Source: Tissierella pigra | GTDB taxonomy: Bacteria > Bacillota > Clostridia > Tissierellales > Tissierellaceae | Assembly (NCBI RefSeq): GCF_009695605.1 | Contig: NZ_VUNQ01000026.1 | Coordinates: 1 to 50,525 of the forward strand | Reading direction: 5' to 3' | DNA length: 50,525 bases | In this document: one piece after another, positions 34,233 through 42,941 of the stretch | Layout of the letters: every line of letters starts with the position of its first letter | Position numbering within the stretch: the first letter of the stretch is position 1 | Notes under the pieces: generated by a model | Databases searched by the model: none | What the model was told of the DNA's origin: nothing | The model's input: only the letters and a program-made list of their open reading frames with translations | Made by a program: the position numbers and the translations under genes

Positions 34233-35120
34233 ATGAAAAAAAGGAAAAAATCATTTACCATGAGAAAAATGAAAATCATTTTTTTAGCTATTATATTTTT
34301 TTTAATAGGGACTACATCTGTAAAGATTTTTAATAAATCGAACAATGCAGCTGTTGCCATAAGTGTGACAGATATTCTAAATATAATGGGTGAAAAAAAT
34401 CCCATTAATCAAGCATTAGATGAGGAAATTAAACAAATTGAGGCAAAGGCTGAAGAAGATAAAAAAATTGCGGAAGAAAAAGCAAAAGAAGAAGAAAGAG
34501 CAAAGGCCAATGGAAAAGAGAATAAAAATACTAAGTTAGCTTATTTGACATTTGACGACGGTCCATCTAAATATGTAACAAACCAAATTTTAGATATTTT
34601 AGATGAATATGATATTAAAGCAACATTTTTTATTTTAGGCAAAATGGTTAATTCAAACCCAGATGTATTAAAGAGAATTCATGAGGATGGACACTCCATA
34701 GGACATCATTCTTATAGCCATAATTATAAATATATATATAAAGATACTAAAAATTTTTTAGGTGAAGTAGAATCAACGGAAAAGGCTTTGAAAAATGTCT
34801 TAGGTGAAGAATTTGAAACAAAACTATTGAGAATGCCAGGAGGGTCTTTTGAAAAACATAAACAGAAGTTTTTAAAGATGTTTGAAGAAATGGGATATAA
34901 AAACTATAATTGGAATTCATTAAATGGAGATGCAGAAGGTATAGGTTTATCAAAAGAAAAACTAGTAAATAGAGTGAAAGCCACAACAAAAGGGAAAAAA
35001 GAAGTAATTATATTAATGCATGATACAGATGCAAAACAAACAACTGTAGACGGACTGCCAGAAATAATAAATTACCTTATTAATGAAGGATATGAATTTA
35101 GAGCTTTAAGCCAAGAGTAA
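34233..35120 (+). CDS. Membrane-anchored polysaccharide deacetylase (NodB/CE4)
   Basis: It removes acetyl groups from amino sugars, probably in peptidoglycan. A basic lead and one membrane span (13-30) are followed by a charged coiled-coil-like stalk (about 60-95) and a NodB domain from about 100. TFDDGP (106-111) gives the catalytic base and metal Asp, and GHHSYSH gives the His pair of the metal site; LRMPGGS and ILMHDT complete the motif set. Length is 295 residues. GGAGTGAC precedes the ATG. It is the first gene of a run with a two-component system and a lipoprotein, pointing to regulated cell-wall modification. PdaA-type and PgdA-type roles cannot be separated here. Confidence 0.88.
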   Translation: MKKRKKSFTMRKMKIIFLAIIFFLIGTTSVKIFNKSNNAAVAISVTDILNIMGEKNPINQALDEEIKQIEAKAEEDKKIAEEKAKEEERAKANGKENKNTKLAYLTFDDGPSKYVTNQILDILDEYDIKATFFILGKMVNSNPDVLKRIHEDGHSIGHHSYSHNYKYIYKDTKNFLGEVESTEKALKNVLGEEFETKLLRMPGGSFEKHKQKFLKMFEEMGYKNYNWNSLNGDAEGIGLSKEKLVNRVKATTKGKKEVIILMHDTDAKQTTVDGLPEIINYLINEGYEFRALSQE

Positions 35121-35139
35121 ATTAAGGAAGGGATTTTAA

Positions 35140-35835
35140 ATGAATAACTCAATTCTAATAATAGAAGATGAATCTTCCATAAGAAAATTTATAAAAATAA
35201 ATCTTGAAAGAAATGGTTTTAACGTATTTGAAGCAGGAAGTGGTGAAGAGGGTATAAATATTGCTAGAAAAGAAAAACTAGATATAGTAGTTTTAGATAT
35301 TATGCTTCCTGGAATAGATGGATTTCAAGTATGTAAGATTTTAAGAGAAGAATTTCCAAGACTGGGCATAATAATGCTTACAGCCAAAACTCAAGACATA
35401 GATAAAATTATGGGATTAGAGTATGGAACTGATGATTATATGACTAAGCCTTTTAATCCTACAGAATTAGTTTTAAGAGTAAAATCTTTAGGAAGAAGAA
35501 TGGAGTCTATAGGAAATATAGATGTAAATAGTATATTAAGTTCTGCTCCTTTTAAAGTAGATATATATTCACGTAAGTTTTATAAAGATGATAAAGAAAT
35601 AGAACTTACGCCTACAGAGTATGCCATAGCAAAGATATTTATAGAAAATCCAGGAAGAGCTTTTAAAAGGGATGAAATTTTAAATCAGGTTTGGGGATAT
35701 GATTTTATAGGAGATTCTAAAATTGTAGATGTGAATATTAGACGACTTAGGGCTAAAATAGAAGACGATCCTAGTGAACCAATATTTATACAAACAGTTT
35801 GGGGAATTGGTTACAGATGGAAGGATAAAAGTTAG
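35140..35835 (+). CDS. OmpR/PhoB-family response regulator
   Basis: It has 231 residues. The receiver domain (1-115) has the acidic pair E9/D10, the phosphoacceptor D53 in VVLDIMLPG, Thr in MLTAK and Lys in MTKPFNP. The winged-helix domain (about 135-230) shows ELTPTEYAIAKIF, IVDVNIRRLRAKIE and TVWGIGYRW. Its kinase follows after 11 bases and the deacetylase precedes by 19 bases, so the operon may be self-regulated through the direct repeats at 34132-34165. The signal is unknown. Confidence 0.93.
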   Translation: MNNSILIIEDESSIRKFIKINLERNGFNVFEAGSGEEGINIARKEKLDIVVLDIMLPGIDGFQVCKILREEFPRLGIIMLTAKTQDIDKIMGLEYGTDDYMTKPFNPTELVLRVKSLGRRMESIGNIDVNSILSSAPFKVDIYSRKFYKDDKEIELTPTEYAIAKIFIENPGRAFKRDEILNQVWGYDFIGDSKIVDVNIRRLRAKIEDDPSEPIFIQTVWGIGYRWKDKS

Positions 35836-35846
35836 AGGTTGAATAC

Positions 35847-37247
35847 ATGAAAAAAAGTATAAAGACTAGATTAGTTAAAAACTTTATGTTGATTATTGTT
35901 ATAACTGTGCTAATTTTAGAAATAGGACTTATTAATGGAGTCAGAACATATTATTATAGAAGTATTGAAGATATACTTAGCAATCAAATTGAGTTTTCTA
36001 GGGATTATTATTTAAGATATTTTTATTCTGATTCCCTGGAGGATATTATTATAGACGATGTAGATGTATTTTGGCAGCATACAAATGCAGAAGTTCAAAT
36101 ACTAAATCCAGAAGGAAAACTATTGATGGACTCTTTAGGTGTTGCAAATGATGACTCAAATTTATATCCTGATATAAAAGCAGCTATAAATGGAGATAAA
36201 GGAGTATGGACAGGCAAGGTTGACTATTATGATAATACAGTTATGTCTGTATCAACAGCACTAAAAGAGCAGGATAGAGTAATAGGGATTATTAGGTTTA
36301 TTACATCTCTTAAAGAAACTGATAATACAATAAGATCTGTTTCTTTTTTGTTACTTAGTATGGGACTAGTAGTGGTTTTTATATCAGGTTTGGTAAGTGT
36401 GTTTTTAGCCAACTCCATAGTAAAACCCCTTAAAGAAGTAACAGATGTGGCAGAAAAAATGGCAGATGGACAGCTGAAGGTTAGAAGTCAAATAAAACTT
36501 CAAGATGAAATAGGTAAACTATCGGATACTTTGAATTATATGGCAGAAGAATTAATAAAAAAAGAACAAATTAAAAATGATTTTATATCATCTGTATCTC
36601 ATGAACTGAGAACTCCATTAACATCAATAAAAGGATGGGCAATAACATTGAAATCTGAGGATTTTAATGAAAATGATATTATATTAGATGGTCTTGAGAT
36701 TATAGAAAAAGAAAGTGATAGATTGACTACAATGGTAGAAGAACTTTTAGATTTTTCACGATTTGTTTCTGGAAGAATACAATTAGAAAAAGATGATTTT
36801 AAAATTGCCGACACTATTAATATAATAGGAAAGCAATTATATCCTAAGGCTATTAATAATAAGATACAATTTATTACCAATATTGATGAGAATTTAGGAA
36901 CTATATTAGCTGATGAAAATAGAATAAAACAAGTCCTCATTAATATTTTGGACAATGCCTTTAAATTTACATCTGAAGGTGGAGTTGTAGTATTAAATGC
37001 TTTTACGGAGGATGATAATTTAGTATTAGAAGTAAAGGACAATGGTTCAGGTATCTCTGAAGAAGATTTACCAAAAGTAAAGGAAAAATTTTATAAAGGG
37101 AAAAATAGTCAGTCCCATAGTGGTATAGGATTATCCATATGTGATGAGATAATTAAGCTTCATAATGGAAACATGGATATATATTCAAGTATCAATGAAG
37201 GAACTTTAGTAAGAGTAACTTTGCCCTTAGGAGAGGTTAATAAATGA
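35847..37247 (+). CDS. Sensor histidine kinase
   Basis: A 466-residue kinase. Spans at about 12-30 and 163-189 enclose a sensor domain of about 130 residues outside the membrane. A HAMP linker follows (about 190-240), then the HisKA motif SHELRTP with H252, and the ATPase with N-box NILDNAFKF, G1 VKDNGSGI and G2 GIGLSICDE. This layout resembles PhoR/ResE-type kinases. The stop overlaps the start of the lipoprotein gene (ATGA), so the lipoprotein may act with the sensor. The ligand is unknown. Confidence 0.92.
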   Translation: MKKSIKTRLVKNFMLIIVITVLILEIGLINGVRTYYYRSIEDILSNQIEFSRDYYLRYFYSDSLEDIIIDDVDVFWQHTNAEVQILNPEGKLLMDSLGVANDDSNLYPDIKAAINGDKGVWTGKVDYYDNTVMSVSTALKEQDRVIGIIRFITSLKETDNTIRSVSFLLLSMGLVVVFISGLVSVFLANSIVKPLKEVTDVAEKMADGQLKVRSQIKLQDEIGKLSDTLNYMAEELIKKEQIKNDFISSVSHELRTPLTSIKGWAITLKSEDFNENDIILDGLEIIEKESDRLTTMVEELLDFSRFVSGRIQLEKDDFKIADTINIIGKQLYPKAINNKIQFITNIDENLGTILADENRIKQVLINILDNAFKFTSEGGVVVLNAFTEDDNLVLEVKDNGSGISEEDLPKVKEKFYKGKNSQSHSGIGLSICDEIIKLHNGNMDIYSSINEGTLVRVTLPLGEVNK

Positions 37248-38728
37248 AAAAACTATATTTAATCATAATATCTATAATCTTAATTTCTTTGTTAAGCTCA
37301 TGTAGTATTAGTAAGTTTGAAACTAAAGATAAAATAAAAGCACCAGAAAATAAATTACCACCACTATTAGGTAAATGGGCCATAGAAAAAATCATAGATG
37401 AAAATGAAGAAGTATCTACAATGGATAAGGAAGCTTTATTTCACGAATCAGCAGTTGTCATAGGAGAAAATTATGCTTTAAATCCTGTTTATAAATTAAA
37501 GAATGTAAATCTTTCCGACTATTTATTATATAAATATAAAATGAGTCCTGAAGACTTAGGACTTAAAGAGGGAGAAGTTCAGATAATAACAGTATTTAGT
37601 AACAATCAGTTTTTTAATGAATTTATAAAATATAATGATGATGAAATTGTAAGTTTTATCCAAGATAAATTTTATTTTTTTAAGAAGTCTGTAGATAAAA
37701 TAAGTAAGGAAGAAATCCATAGATATATAAATGTCGAAAACAGTATAATGCGAACTTCAAATATAGAAGAAGTGGATACTTTACGATCAGGAATTCTTTT
37801 GGGAATTAAATCCCATTTCTATGATGAAGAAAGTCAAAAAGACAACTGGAGTTATAAGACTCTTTGGATTAGGACAAATAATCGTAATACAGCATCTATA
37901 TATGAATTAAAAGACTTATTGCTTCCTAGAAAAAAAGGATTTTGGTTAGTTAATGTAAATAGAGAAAATAATAATGGAGCTATTAATGATAAAATAAATG
38001 CAGTACAAAAAGGAAAGTTTAAAGAGGAGATAAATGACGAATCTTTTTACTCATTTAGAACAGCAAAAATTTCTAATGATACTAATGTTATAAAGCCTTC
38101 AATACTGAAAAATATTTTATATGTGGGAAATGACTATATATCTACAGAAACCATAGAGATATTAAGTAATAAAAAGACTATACAAGTATATCCAATAGAT
38201 TCTTTAAATGATGAAAAAGCTATTAAGATTTCAGATGTAATAGGAGAAGATGGATTAAAGACATTTATAGAAGGTGCACAGGGTATAATCAAAGCTAATT
38301 CTAATATAGGGTTAAATGAAGAAAGTTTTGGTCTATCTAGAAGAAATGGATATTGGATTATGAAGGGAAGAATAAACTATATAAGTGGTGATGAAGAATT
38401 ATATAAGGATTATAATATAAAAACTATTCCACCAAAAGAGTTAGTGAACTATGATAATCTGATTATTCCATGGAATATAATAAAATCCAAGGTTCCTGAA
38501 GCTATAGATGCCTTTACATCCCCCAATGAAGATATAATTCTTATTGTTACAAGAAACAATATATTAATATATGGAATTCATGATCATGATATATCTCAAA
38601 AGGAAATAGGAAAAATTAAGTTGAATAGTTCAGATAGTGTAGTCATGGCAGAATGGGCAATAGGAAGATATACCATGATTTGGGAAGATGAGGTTATAAA
38701 AAATGGAGCAGAGAATATTTATCCTTAA
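37244..38728 (+). CDS. Large lipoprotein, unknown function
   Basis: It has 494 residues with a clear lipoprotein signal: hydrophobic run 4-17 then LLSSC with C20. The mature part contains repeated short blocks with GKWAIEK, KKGFWLVNVN, RRNGYWIMKGRINY and VMAEWAIGRYTMIWEDE, and the last 60 residues alternate in a beta-rich way, so a propeller-like or beta-sandwich fold is possible. No enzyme motif is visible. It overlaps the histidine kinase gene by four bases, which suggests a ligand-binding or inhibitory partner for the sensor, or an output of the system. A hairpin overlaps its stop codon. Confidence 0.7.
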   Translation: MKKLYLIIISIILISLLSSCSISKFETKDKIKAPENKLPPLLGKWAIEKIIDENEEVSTMDKEALFHESAVVIGENYALNPVYKLKNVNLSDYLLYKYKMSPEDLGLKEGEVQIITVFSNNQFFNEFIKYNDDEIVSFIQDKFYFFKKSVDKISKEEIHRYINVENSIMRTSNIEEVDTLRSGILLGIKSHFYDEESQKDNWSYKTLWIRTNNRNTASIYELKDLLLPRKKGFWLVNVNRENNNGAINDKINAVQKGKFKEEINDESFYSFRTAKISNDTNVIKPSILKNILYVGNDYISTETIEILSNKKTIQVYPIDSLNDEKAIKISDVIGEDGLKTFIEGAQGIIKANSNIGLNEESFGLSRRNGYWIMKGRINYISGDEELYKDYNIKTIPPKELVNYDNLIIPWNIIKSKVPEAIDAFTSPNEDIILIVTRNNILIYGIHDHDISQKEIGKIKLNSSDSVVMAEWAIGRYTMIWEDEVIKNGAENIYP

Positions 38729-38752
38729 TTTAAATAAAGGATAAATATTCTC
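38711..38752. terminator. Bidirectional hairpin between convergent genes
   Basis: A 16-bp perfect stem (38711-38726 with 38737-38752) and a 10-base loop. The left arm includes the end of the lipoprotein gene. The flanks are AT-rich but lack a long T run. Confidence 0.7.
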
Positions 38753-38774
38753 CTTTATAATTAATAGGAATGTT

Positions 38775-39014
38775 TTACTTTTTTATAAGAGTTAATTTTT
38801 CTGTTCTTGAAAGTTGTTTTATGGCATATTCTCTTTTTTGAGCCTCAATTTTATTATCAAATTCTTCAAAATATACTAGTTTAACAGGAGTTCTGCCACG
38901 AGTATATTTTGCAGCCTTTCCTAAATTATGTTTATGAATTCTTTTATCTAAGTCCACAGTCCAACCAGTATAAAGTGTATTGTCTTTACATTTCAGTATA
39001 TATACATAGCACAA
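38775..39014 (-). CDS. GIY-YIG domain protein (YhbQ/YazA type, UPF0213)
   Basis: A 79-residue single-domain protein. YVYILKCKDNTLYTGWT contains the GIY-YIG pair (YVY and YTG), and RIHKHNLGKAAKYTRGRTPVKLVY, EAQKREYAIKQLSR and the C-terminal LTLIKK follow the family. Members are presumed structure-specific nucleases; the cellular role is unclear. The start is TTG at 39014 on the minus strand, with an AGGTGA site that overlaps the recX stop, so the two genes are translationally linked. Confidence 0.88.
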   Translation of the reverse strand: MCYVYILKCKDNTLYTGWTVDLDKRIHKHNLGKAAKYTRGRTPVKLVYFEEFDNKIEAQKREYAIKQLSRTEKLTLIKK

Positions 39015-39020
39015 ATTATT

Positions 39021-39641
39021 TCACCTATCTTTAAGGGCTTCTTTCATTACCTTAGAAATAGTATCATAAGAGTATCCTTTTCGTTGTAAGAAGCCACTAA
39101 GTTTTCTATAAATAGAATTTTTGTCATGGTTTTTATAAGAATTTAATTTCTTCATTGCCAGTTCTAAAGCTATATCATATTGTTCATCTTTATCTAGAAT
39201 TAAAACATCTTCTATAATTTCCTTGGGAATACCTTTTAAGATTAGTTCATATTTTATTCTTTCAGGACCCAACTTATTAAGATTTACTTTGTCATGAACG
39301 AAAGCTTCTGCAAAGGCTTTATCATTGATATAATTATTTTCCTTACAATAGGCAATGGCATTATTTATATAAAAGTCTTCAAAATTTTTACGTTTCAATG
39401 CCATATAGATTTCTTTTTCAGATCTTAGCCTATAAGATAATAAATTAAGTGCATGACTTGTTACTTTATTCTGCTCTTCGGCTTTAAGAATTTCTTTAAT
39501 AAATTCATCAGTTACTTCCATCCCAACCTCTAAGTGATATTTAAACCTTAACTCCTCTTCTATACCTATGGAGAAAATATTATCCACATATATATTGACT
39601 CTATTCTTATTTCTTTGGGGTTCAATATTAGTAATTTTCAT
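39021..39641 (-). CDS. recX: Regulatory protein RecX
   Basis: It binds RecA filaments and modulates recombination. The 206 residues are helical and rich in three-helix repeats: ALNLLSYRLRSEKEIYMALKRKNF, then INDKAFAEAFVHDKV and LILKGIPKEIIEDVL, all typical of RecX. An N-terminal KNRVNIYVDNIFSIGI block fits longer Firmicute RecX. ATG at 39641 with GAGGTAACT ahead of it on the minus strand fixes the start. recA is not in the window. It diverges from the FHA gene with a 208-base gap that holds promoters for both. Confidence 0.9.
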   Translation of the reverse strand: MKITNIEPQRNKNRVNIYVDNIFSIGIEEELRFKYHLEVGMEVTDEFIKEILKAEEQNKVTSHALNLLSYRLRSEKEIYMALKRKNFEDFYINNAIAYCKENNYINDKAFAEAFVHDKVNLNKLGPERIKYELILKGIPKEIIEDVLILDKDEQYDIALELAMKKLNSYKNHDKNSIYRKLSGFLQRKGYSYDTISKVMKEALKDR

Positions 39642-39769
39642 AGTTACCTCTTTCGTTAAATCTAAGTATTTTATTATATTATATCATAAAGTAGAATTTG
39701 AAAGAAATTTTATCTGAATCATTGATTAATTAATATATATATGCCTAATAATAGTAATAATTATTTAAA

Positions 39770-39778
39770 TGCTATAAT
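39770..39778 (+). promoter_or_regulatory. Extended -10 promoter of FHA-ftsW-pbp operon
   Basis: TGC-TATAAT at 39770-39778 is an extended -10 element about 70 bases before the FHA gene start. A convincing -35 is not seen, as often with extended -10 promoters. Confidence 0.6.
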
Positions 39779-39849
39779 TTGAAAATCATTCACATTAGAC
39801 TAAGTTTGTGATAACATAATTAGGTATAAAGAATTTTGGAGGAATGAGA

Positions 39850-40278
39850 ATGTATAATATATTGGCTATATTGTTTAAATATATATTTATTATAATCATA
39901 TATTTATTTATTTTTAGTATTATAAGACTTATATATTTAGATATAAGAAGTATGGAAGGAATATCTTCAGATAATAGGGTGTATTTAAAGTTAATCAATA
40001 GGAAAGAGTCCTTGCCATATAAAATCAAGGAGTACTATTCCATTGATAAAAATATAACTCTAGGCAGAAATAATCAAAATAATATTGTAGTAAAAGATCC
40101 ATTTATATCTAAAAAACATTTTCAAATAATAGAAGATGAGGGAGAATATTATCTTGAGGATTTAAATAGTGCAAATGGTACACATTTAAATGGAGATAAA
40201 ATATTTGATGCAATGCAATTAGAAGATGGAGATATTATTAGGGCGGGACAAATAGAGTTTTTGTTTGTAAATAGATGA
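39850..40278 (+). CDS. Membrane-anchored FHA domain protein
   Basis: One membrane span (about 6-28) is followed by a FHA phosphothreonine-binding domain: TLGRNNQNNIVVKDPFISKKHFQI and LEDLNSANGTHLNG are the signature strands, with Arg, Ser, Asn and Asn in the usual binding places. It has 142 residues. ATG at 39850 is chosen because GGAGG at 39838-39842 is too near the in-frame ATG at 39844. It heads an operon with a SEDS polymerase and a penicillin-binding protein, as in actinobacterial FhaA/B - RodA - PbpA clusters, which suggests that a Ser/Thr kinase controls wall synthesis. No kinase gene is in the window. Confidence 0.88.
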   Translation: MYNILAILFKYIFIIIIYLFIFSIIRLIYLDIRSMEGISSDNRVYLKLINRKESLPYKIKEYYSIDKNITLGRNNQNNIVVKDPFISKKHFQIIEDEGEYYLEDLNSANGTHLNGDKIFDAMQLEDGDIIRAGQIEFLFVNR

Positions 40279-40290
40279 TAGGAGAATATT

Positions 40291-41538
40291 ATGTCAAAAA
40301 AAGGAATCAGACCAAAGTCACCGAGAAACTTATTATTCGTTTTTGAAATTTTAGCATTATTATTATTATTTGTCTATGAAGGAGACAAAATAGATAGACT
40401 AACTTTAGGCACAGGTATTGGTTTAGTTATTATAATATATTTATCAAATTATATATTAACTAAGATTTCCTATGGAGATAATTACATATTTTTAATTGTT
40501 ACTATGCTTATATCCATAGGAATAGTTATGATATATAGGATTGATTCAAGTCTTGGGATAAAACAGCTGATATGGTTATCCATAGGGATATTTTTATTTT
40601 TCTTAACCTACTTTATTTTAAAGTATATTAGAGGTTGGAAAAACTTCATATATCTTTATATAATTGCTTCATACATTTTGTTTTTTATTACCTTTGTATT
40701 TGGAAGCAGAAAAGGTGGAGCTATAAACTGGGTTAGTTTTGGTGGAATTGCCTTTCAGCCTGCTGAGATTACCAAACTTTTAGTAATATTCATACTAGCC
40801 TCTTACTACTCTGATACTTCTAGATGGAAAGAGTTAAAATATGGTCCTTATTATTTAATGGGAATTATATATTCCTTTATTTTATTACTATTTTTACAAA
40901 GAGATTTAGGTACGGCTTTAGTGTTTTATGGAATATTTATTATGATTCAGTTTATCTATGAAGAAGATAGAAAACTTGTATTATATAATATAGGATTATT
41001 TGCCATAGGCGGCATATTAGGATATACACTATTTGACCATGTTAAAATTAGATTTCAAGCTTGGTTGAATCCTTGGAAATATATAGAAAGACAAGGGTAT
41101 CAAATAACTCAATCTTTATTTGCCATTGCTGAAGGAGGATTTTTTGGCAGAGGTTTAGGATTAGGGTATCCTGATTTTATTCCAGTAGTATATACAGATT
41201 TTATTTTTTCTGCTATATGTGAAGAAATGGGGGTATTCACTGGAATAGGTATAATAATGTTATTCATGATTCTTGTATATAGGGGATTTAAAATAGCCAT
41301 TTCTCAAGAAAGTCTATTTTATAAAATACTGGCTTTAGGTATTAGTATTTTATTTGGAATTCAATCCTTTATTATTTTAGGTGGAGTTTTAAAGATGATA
41401 CCACTGACAGGACTGACTTTACCTTTTGTTAGTTATGGGGGGAGTTCTATATTATCTAGTTTTATTGCCCTTGGAGTTCTACAAATATGCTCTGAAGAAA
41501 TAAAGATAAAGGAGGAATTTGATGAACAAAGAGACTAA
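40291..41538 (+). CDS. SEDS glycosyltransferase (FtsW/RodA/SpoVE family)
   Basis: A peptidoglycan polymerase with about ten membrane spans over 415 residues. Family motifs are visible: GGAINWVSFGGIAFQPAEITK near 148-168 with the QPAE core, RDLGTALV, RIRFQAWLNP-type segment after VKIRFQAW, GEGGFFGRGLGLG-like AEGGFFGRGLGLGYP and LPFVSYGGSSI near the end. Its coding end overlaps the PBP start by 17 bases, and the two products are expected to act as a polymerase/crosslinker pair. Whether it serves division, elongation or sporulation cannot be decided; the FHA/PBP context resembles RodA/PbpA. Confidence 0.93.
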   Translation: MSKKGIRPKSPRNLLFVFEILALLLLFVYEGDKIDRLTLGTGIGLVIIIYLSNYILTKISYGDNYIFLIVTMLISIGIVMIYRIDSSLGIKQLIWLSIGIFLFFLTYFILKYIRGWKNFIYLYIIASYILFFITFVFGSRKGGAINWVSFGGIAFQPAEITKLLVIFILASYYSDTSRWKELKYGPYYLMGIIYSFILLLFLQRDLGTALVFYGIFIMIQFIYEEDRKLVLYNIGLFAIGGILGYTLFDHVKIRFQAWLNPWKYIERQGYQITQSLFAIAEGGFFGRGLGLGYPDFIPVVYTDFIFSAICEEMGVFTGIGIIMLFMILVYRGFKIAISQESLFYKILALGISILFGIQSFIILGGVLKMIPLTGLTLPFVSYGGSSILSSFIALGVLQICSEEIKIKEEFDEQRD

Positions 41539-42928
41539 AAGAATAATAGTTGTATTAGTTGGGTTTTGCCTAATGTTTATTAGTTTAATAGTATATATAA
41601 GCTATTTTCAAGTATTTAAGGCAGAGGCAGTAAAAAACAACAGTTATAATAAAAGACTATGGATCAATGAAGAATCCATACTTAGGGGGTCTATCTTAGA
41701 TAGAAATCATAAGGTCTTAGCCTATAGTGAAAAAAAAGATGATTTATATAAAAGATACTATCCTTATGGCAGATTGTATAGTCATATAATAGGATATAGT
41801 TATCGTGAGTATGGAAAAGTAGGTTTAGAGCTTCAATATAATAATGCTCTTTTAAATATAAATGAAAATGCAGCTATCAATGAAATAAAAAATTTAGTTA
41901 TACCTACTACTGAGGGAAATAATCTAAGACTAACTATAGATCATGAATTACAAAATAAGGCCAGAGGATTGTTAAAAGGGAAGAAAGGCTCTATTGTTGC
42001 AATGAATCCTGTTACTGGTGAAATATATGCAATGGTCAGCCTCCCAGATTTTGATGTTTCAAATTTGAAGGAAGATTGGAAAGAAATATCGGAAAATCCA
42101 AATAGTCCTTTAGTAAATAGAGCTACTCAAGGATTATATGCTCCAGGCTCTACTTTTAAGATTTTAACTACTGTTGCAGCTTTAGGAACACCAAATTTAG
42201 ATAAAGATTACGATTGTGTGGGAAGTACAAAGATTAATGGGTATATATTTAAAGACTATCAAGGGAAGGCTCATGGGCATATAGATTTAAAACAAGCATT
42301 GGTTAAATCATGTAATACTTATTTTACAGAGAAGTCTATTGAAATAGGAAAGGAAAAAATGGGAAATGTAGCAGATAAGTTTTTAATTAATGGTGATATT
42401 CCTTTTGACCTGCCTACTAAAAGCTCACAGTATCCTTATAAGGGTAATTTAGATAAAACAGATATTGCGGCCTCTGCCATAGGTCAAGGTAAAGTATTGG
42501 TAACTCCATTAAATATGGCATTAGTAGCTTCTGGTATTGCCAATGGGGGAGAAATAGTAAAGCCAATATTAGTAAAAGAGATAATATCTAAAAATGACAA
42601 AGTGATGAAATCCTATAATACTGAAGTATTATCTCAAGGTACAGATCCTATTACTGCAGAGAAAGTAAAAGAGATGATGGTAGAAGTAGTAAAATCAGGT
42701 ACAGGAACAAATGCTAGAATTAAAAATATAGAAGTAGCAGGGAAAACAGGAACTGCTGAAAATGCAAGTGGAAAATCCCATGCTTGGTTTGTAGGATTTG
42801 CTCCAGCAAAAGAACCAAAAGTAGCTGTTGCAGTTATATTAGAAGAAGAAGGTTCAACAGGAGGTAAAACAGCAGCACCTATAGCAAGAGATATTATGAT
42901 TCATGTAATAAATAATATCAAAGATTAA
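41522..42928 (+). CDS. Class B penicillin-binding protein (PbpA-like transpeptidase)
   Basis: It crosslinks peptidoglycan. One N-terminal span (about 9-29) is followed by a short pedestal domain with RGSILDRN and a transpeptidase domain with S210-TFK, S263-CN and K408-TGT. It has 468 residues, the small PbpA form without PASTA repeats. ATG at 41522 is preferred over TTG at 41519 because AAAGGAGG is then at proper spacing. It overlaps the SEDS gene and probably forms one enzyme complex with it. A beta-lactam target is expected from the family. Confidence 0.92.
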   Translation: MNKETKRIIVVLVGFCLMFISLIVYISYFQVFKAEAVKNNSYNKRLWINEESILRGSILDRNHKVLAYSEKKDDLYKRYYPYGRLYSHIIGYSYREYGKVGLELQYNNALLNINENAAINEIKNLVIPTTEGNNLRLTIDHELQNKARGLLKGKKGSIVAMNPVTGEIYAMVSLPDFDVSNLKEDWKEISENPNSPLVNRATQGLYAPGSTFKILTTVAALGTPNLDKDYDCVGSTKINGYIFKDYQGKAHGHIDLKQALVKSCNTYFTEKSIEIGKEKMGNVADKFLINGDIPFDLPTKSSQYPYKGNLDKTDIAASAIGQGKVLVTPLNMALVASGIANGGEIVKPILVKEIISKNDKVMKSYNTEVLSQGTDPITAEKVKEMMVEVVKSGTGTNARIKNIEVAGKTGTAENASGKSHAWFVGFAPAKEPKVAVAVILEEEGSTGGKTAAPIARDIMIHVINNIKD

Positions 42929-42941
42929 GGGAGGAGATTCA

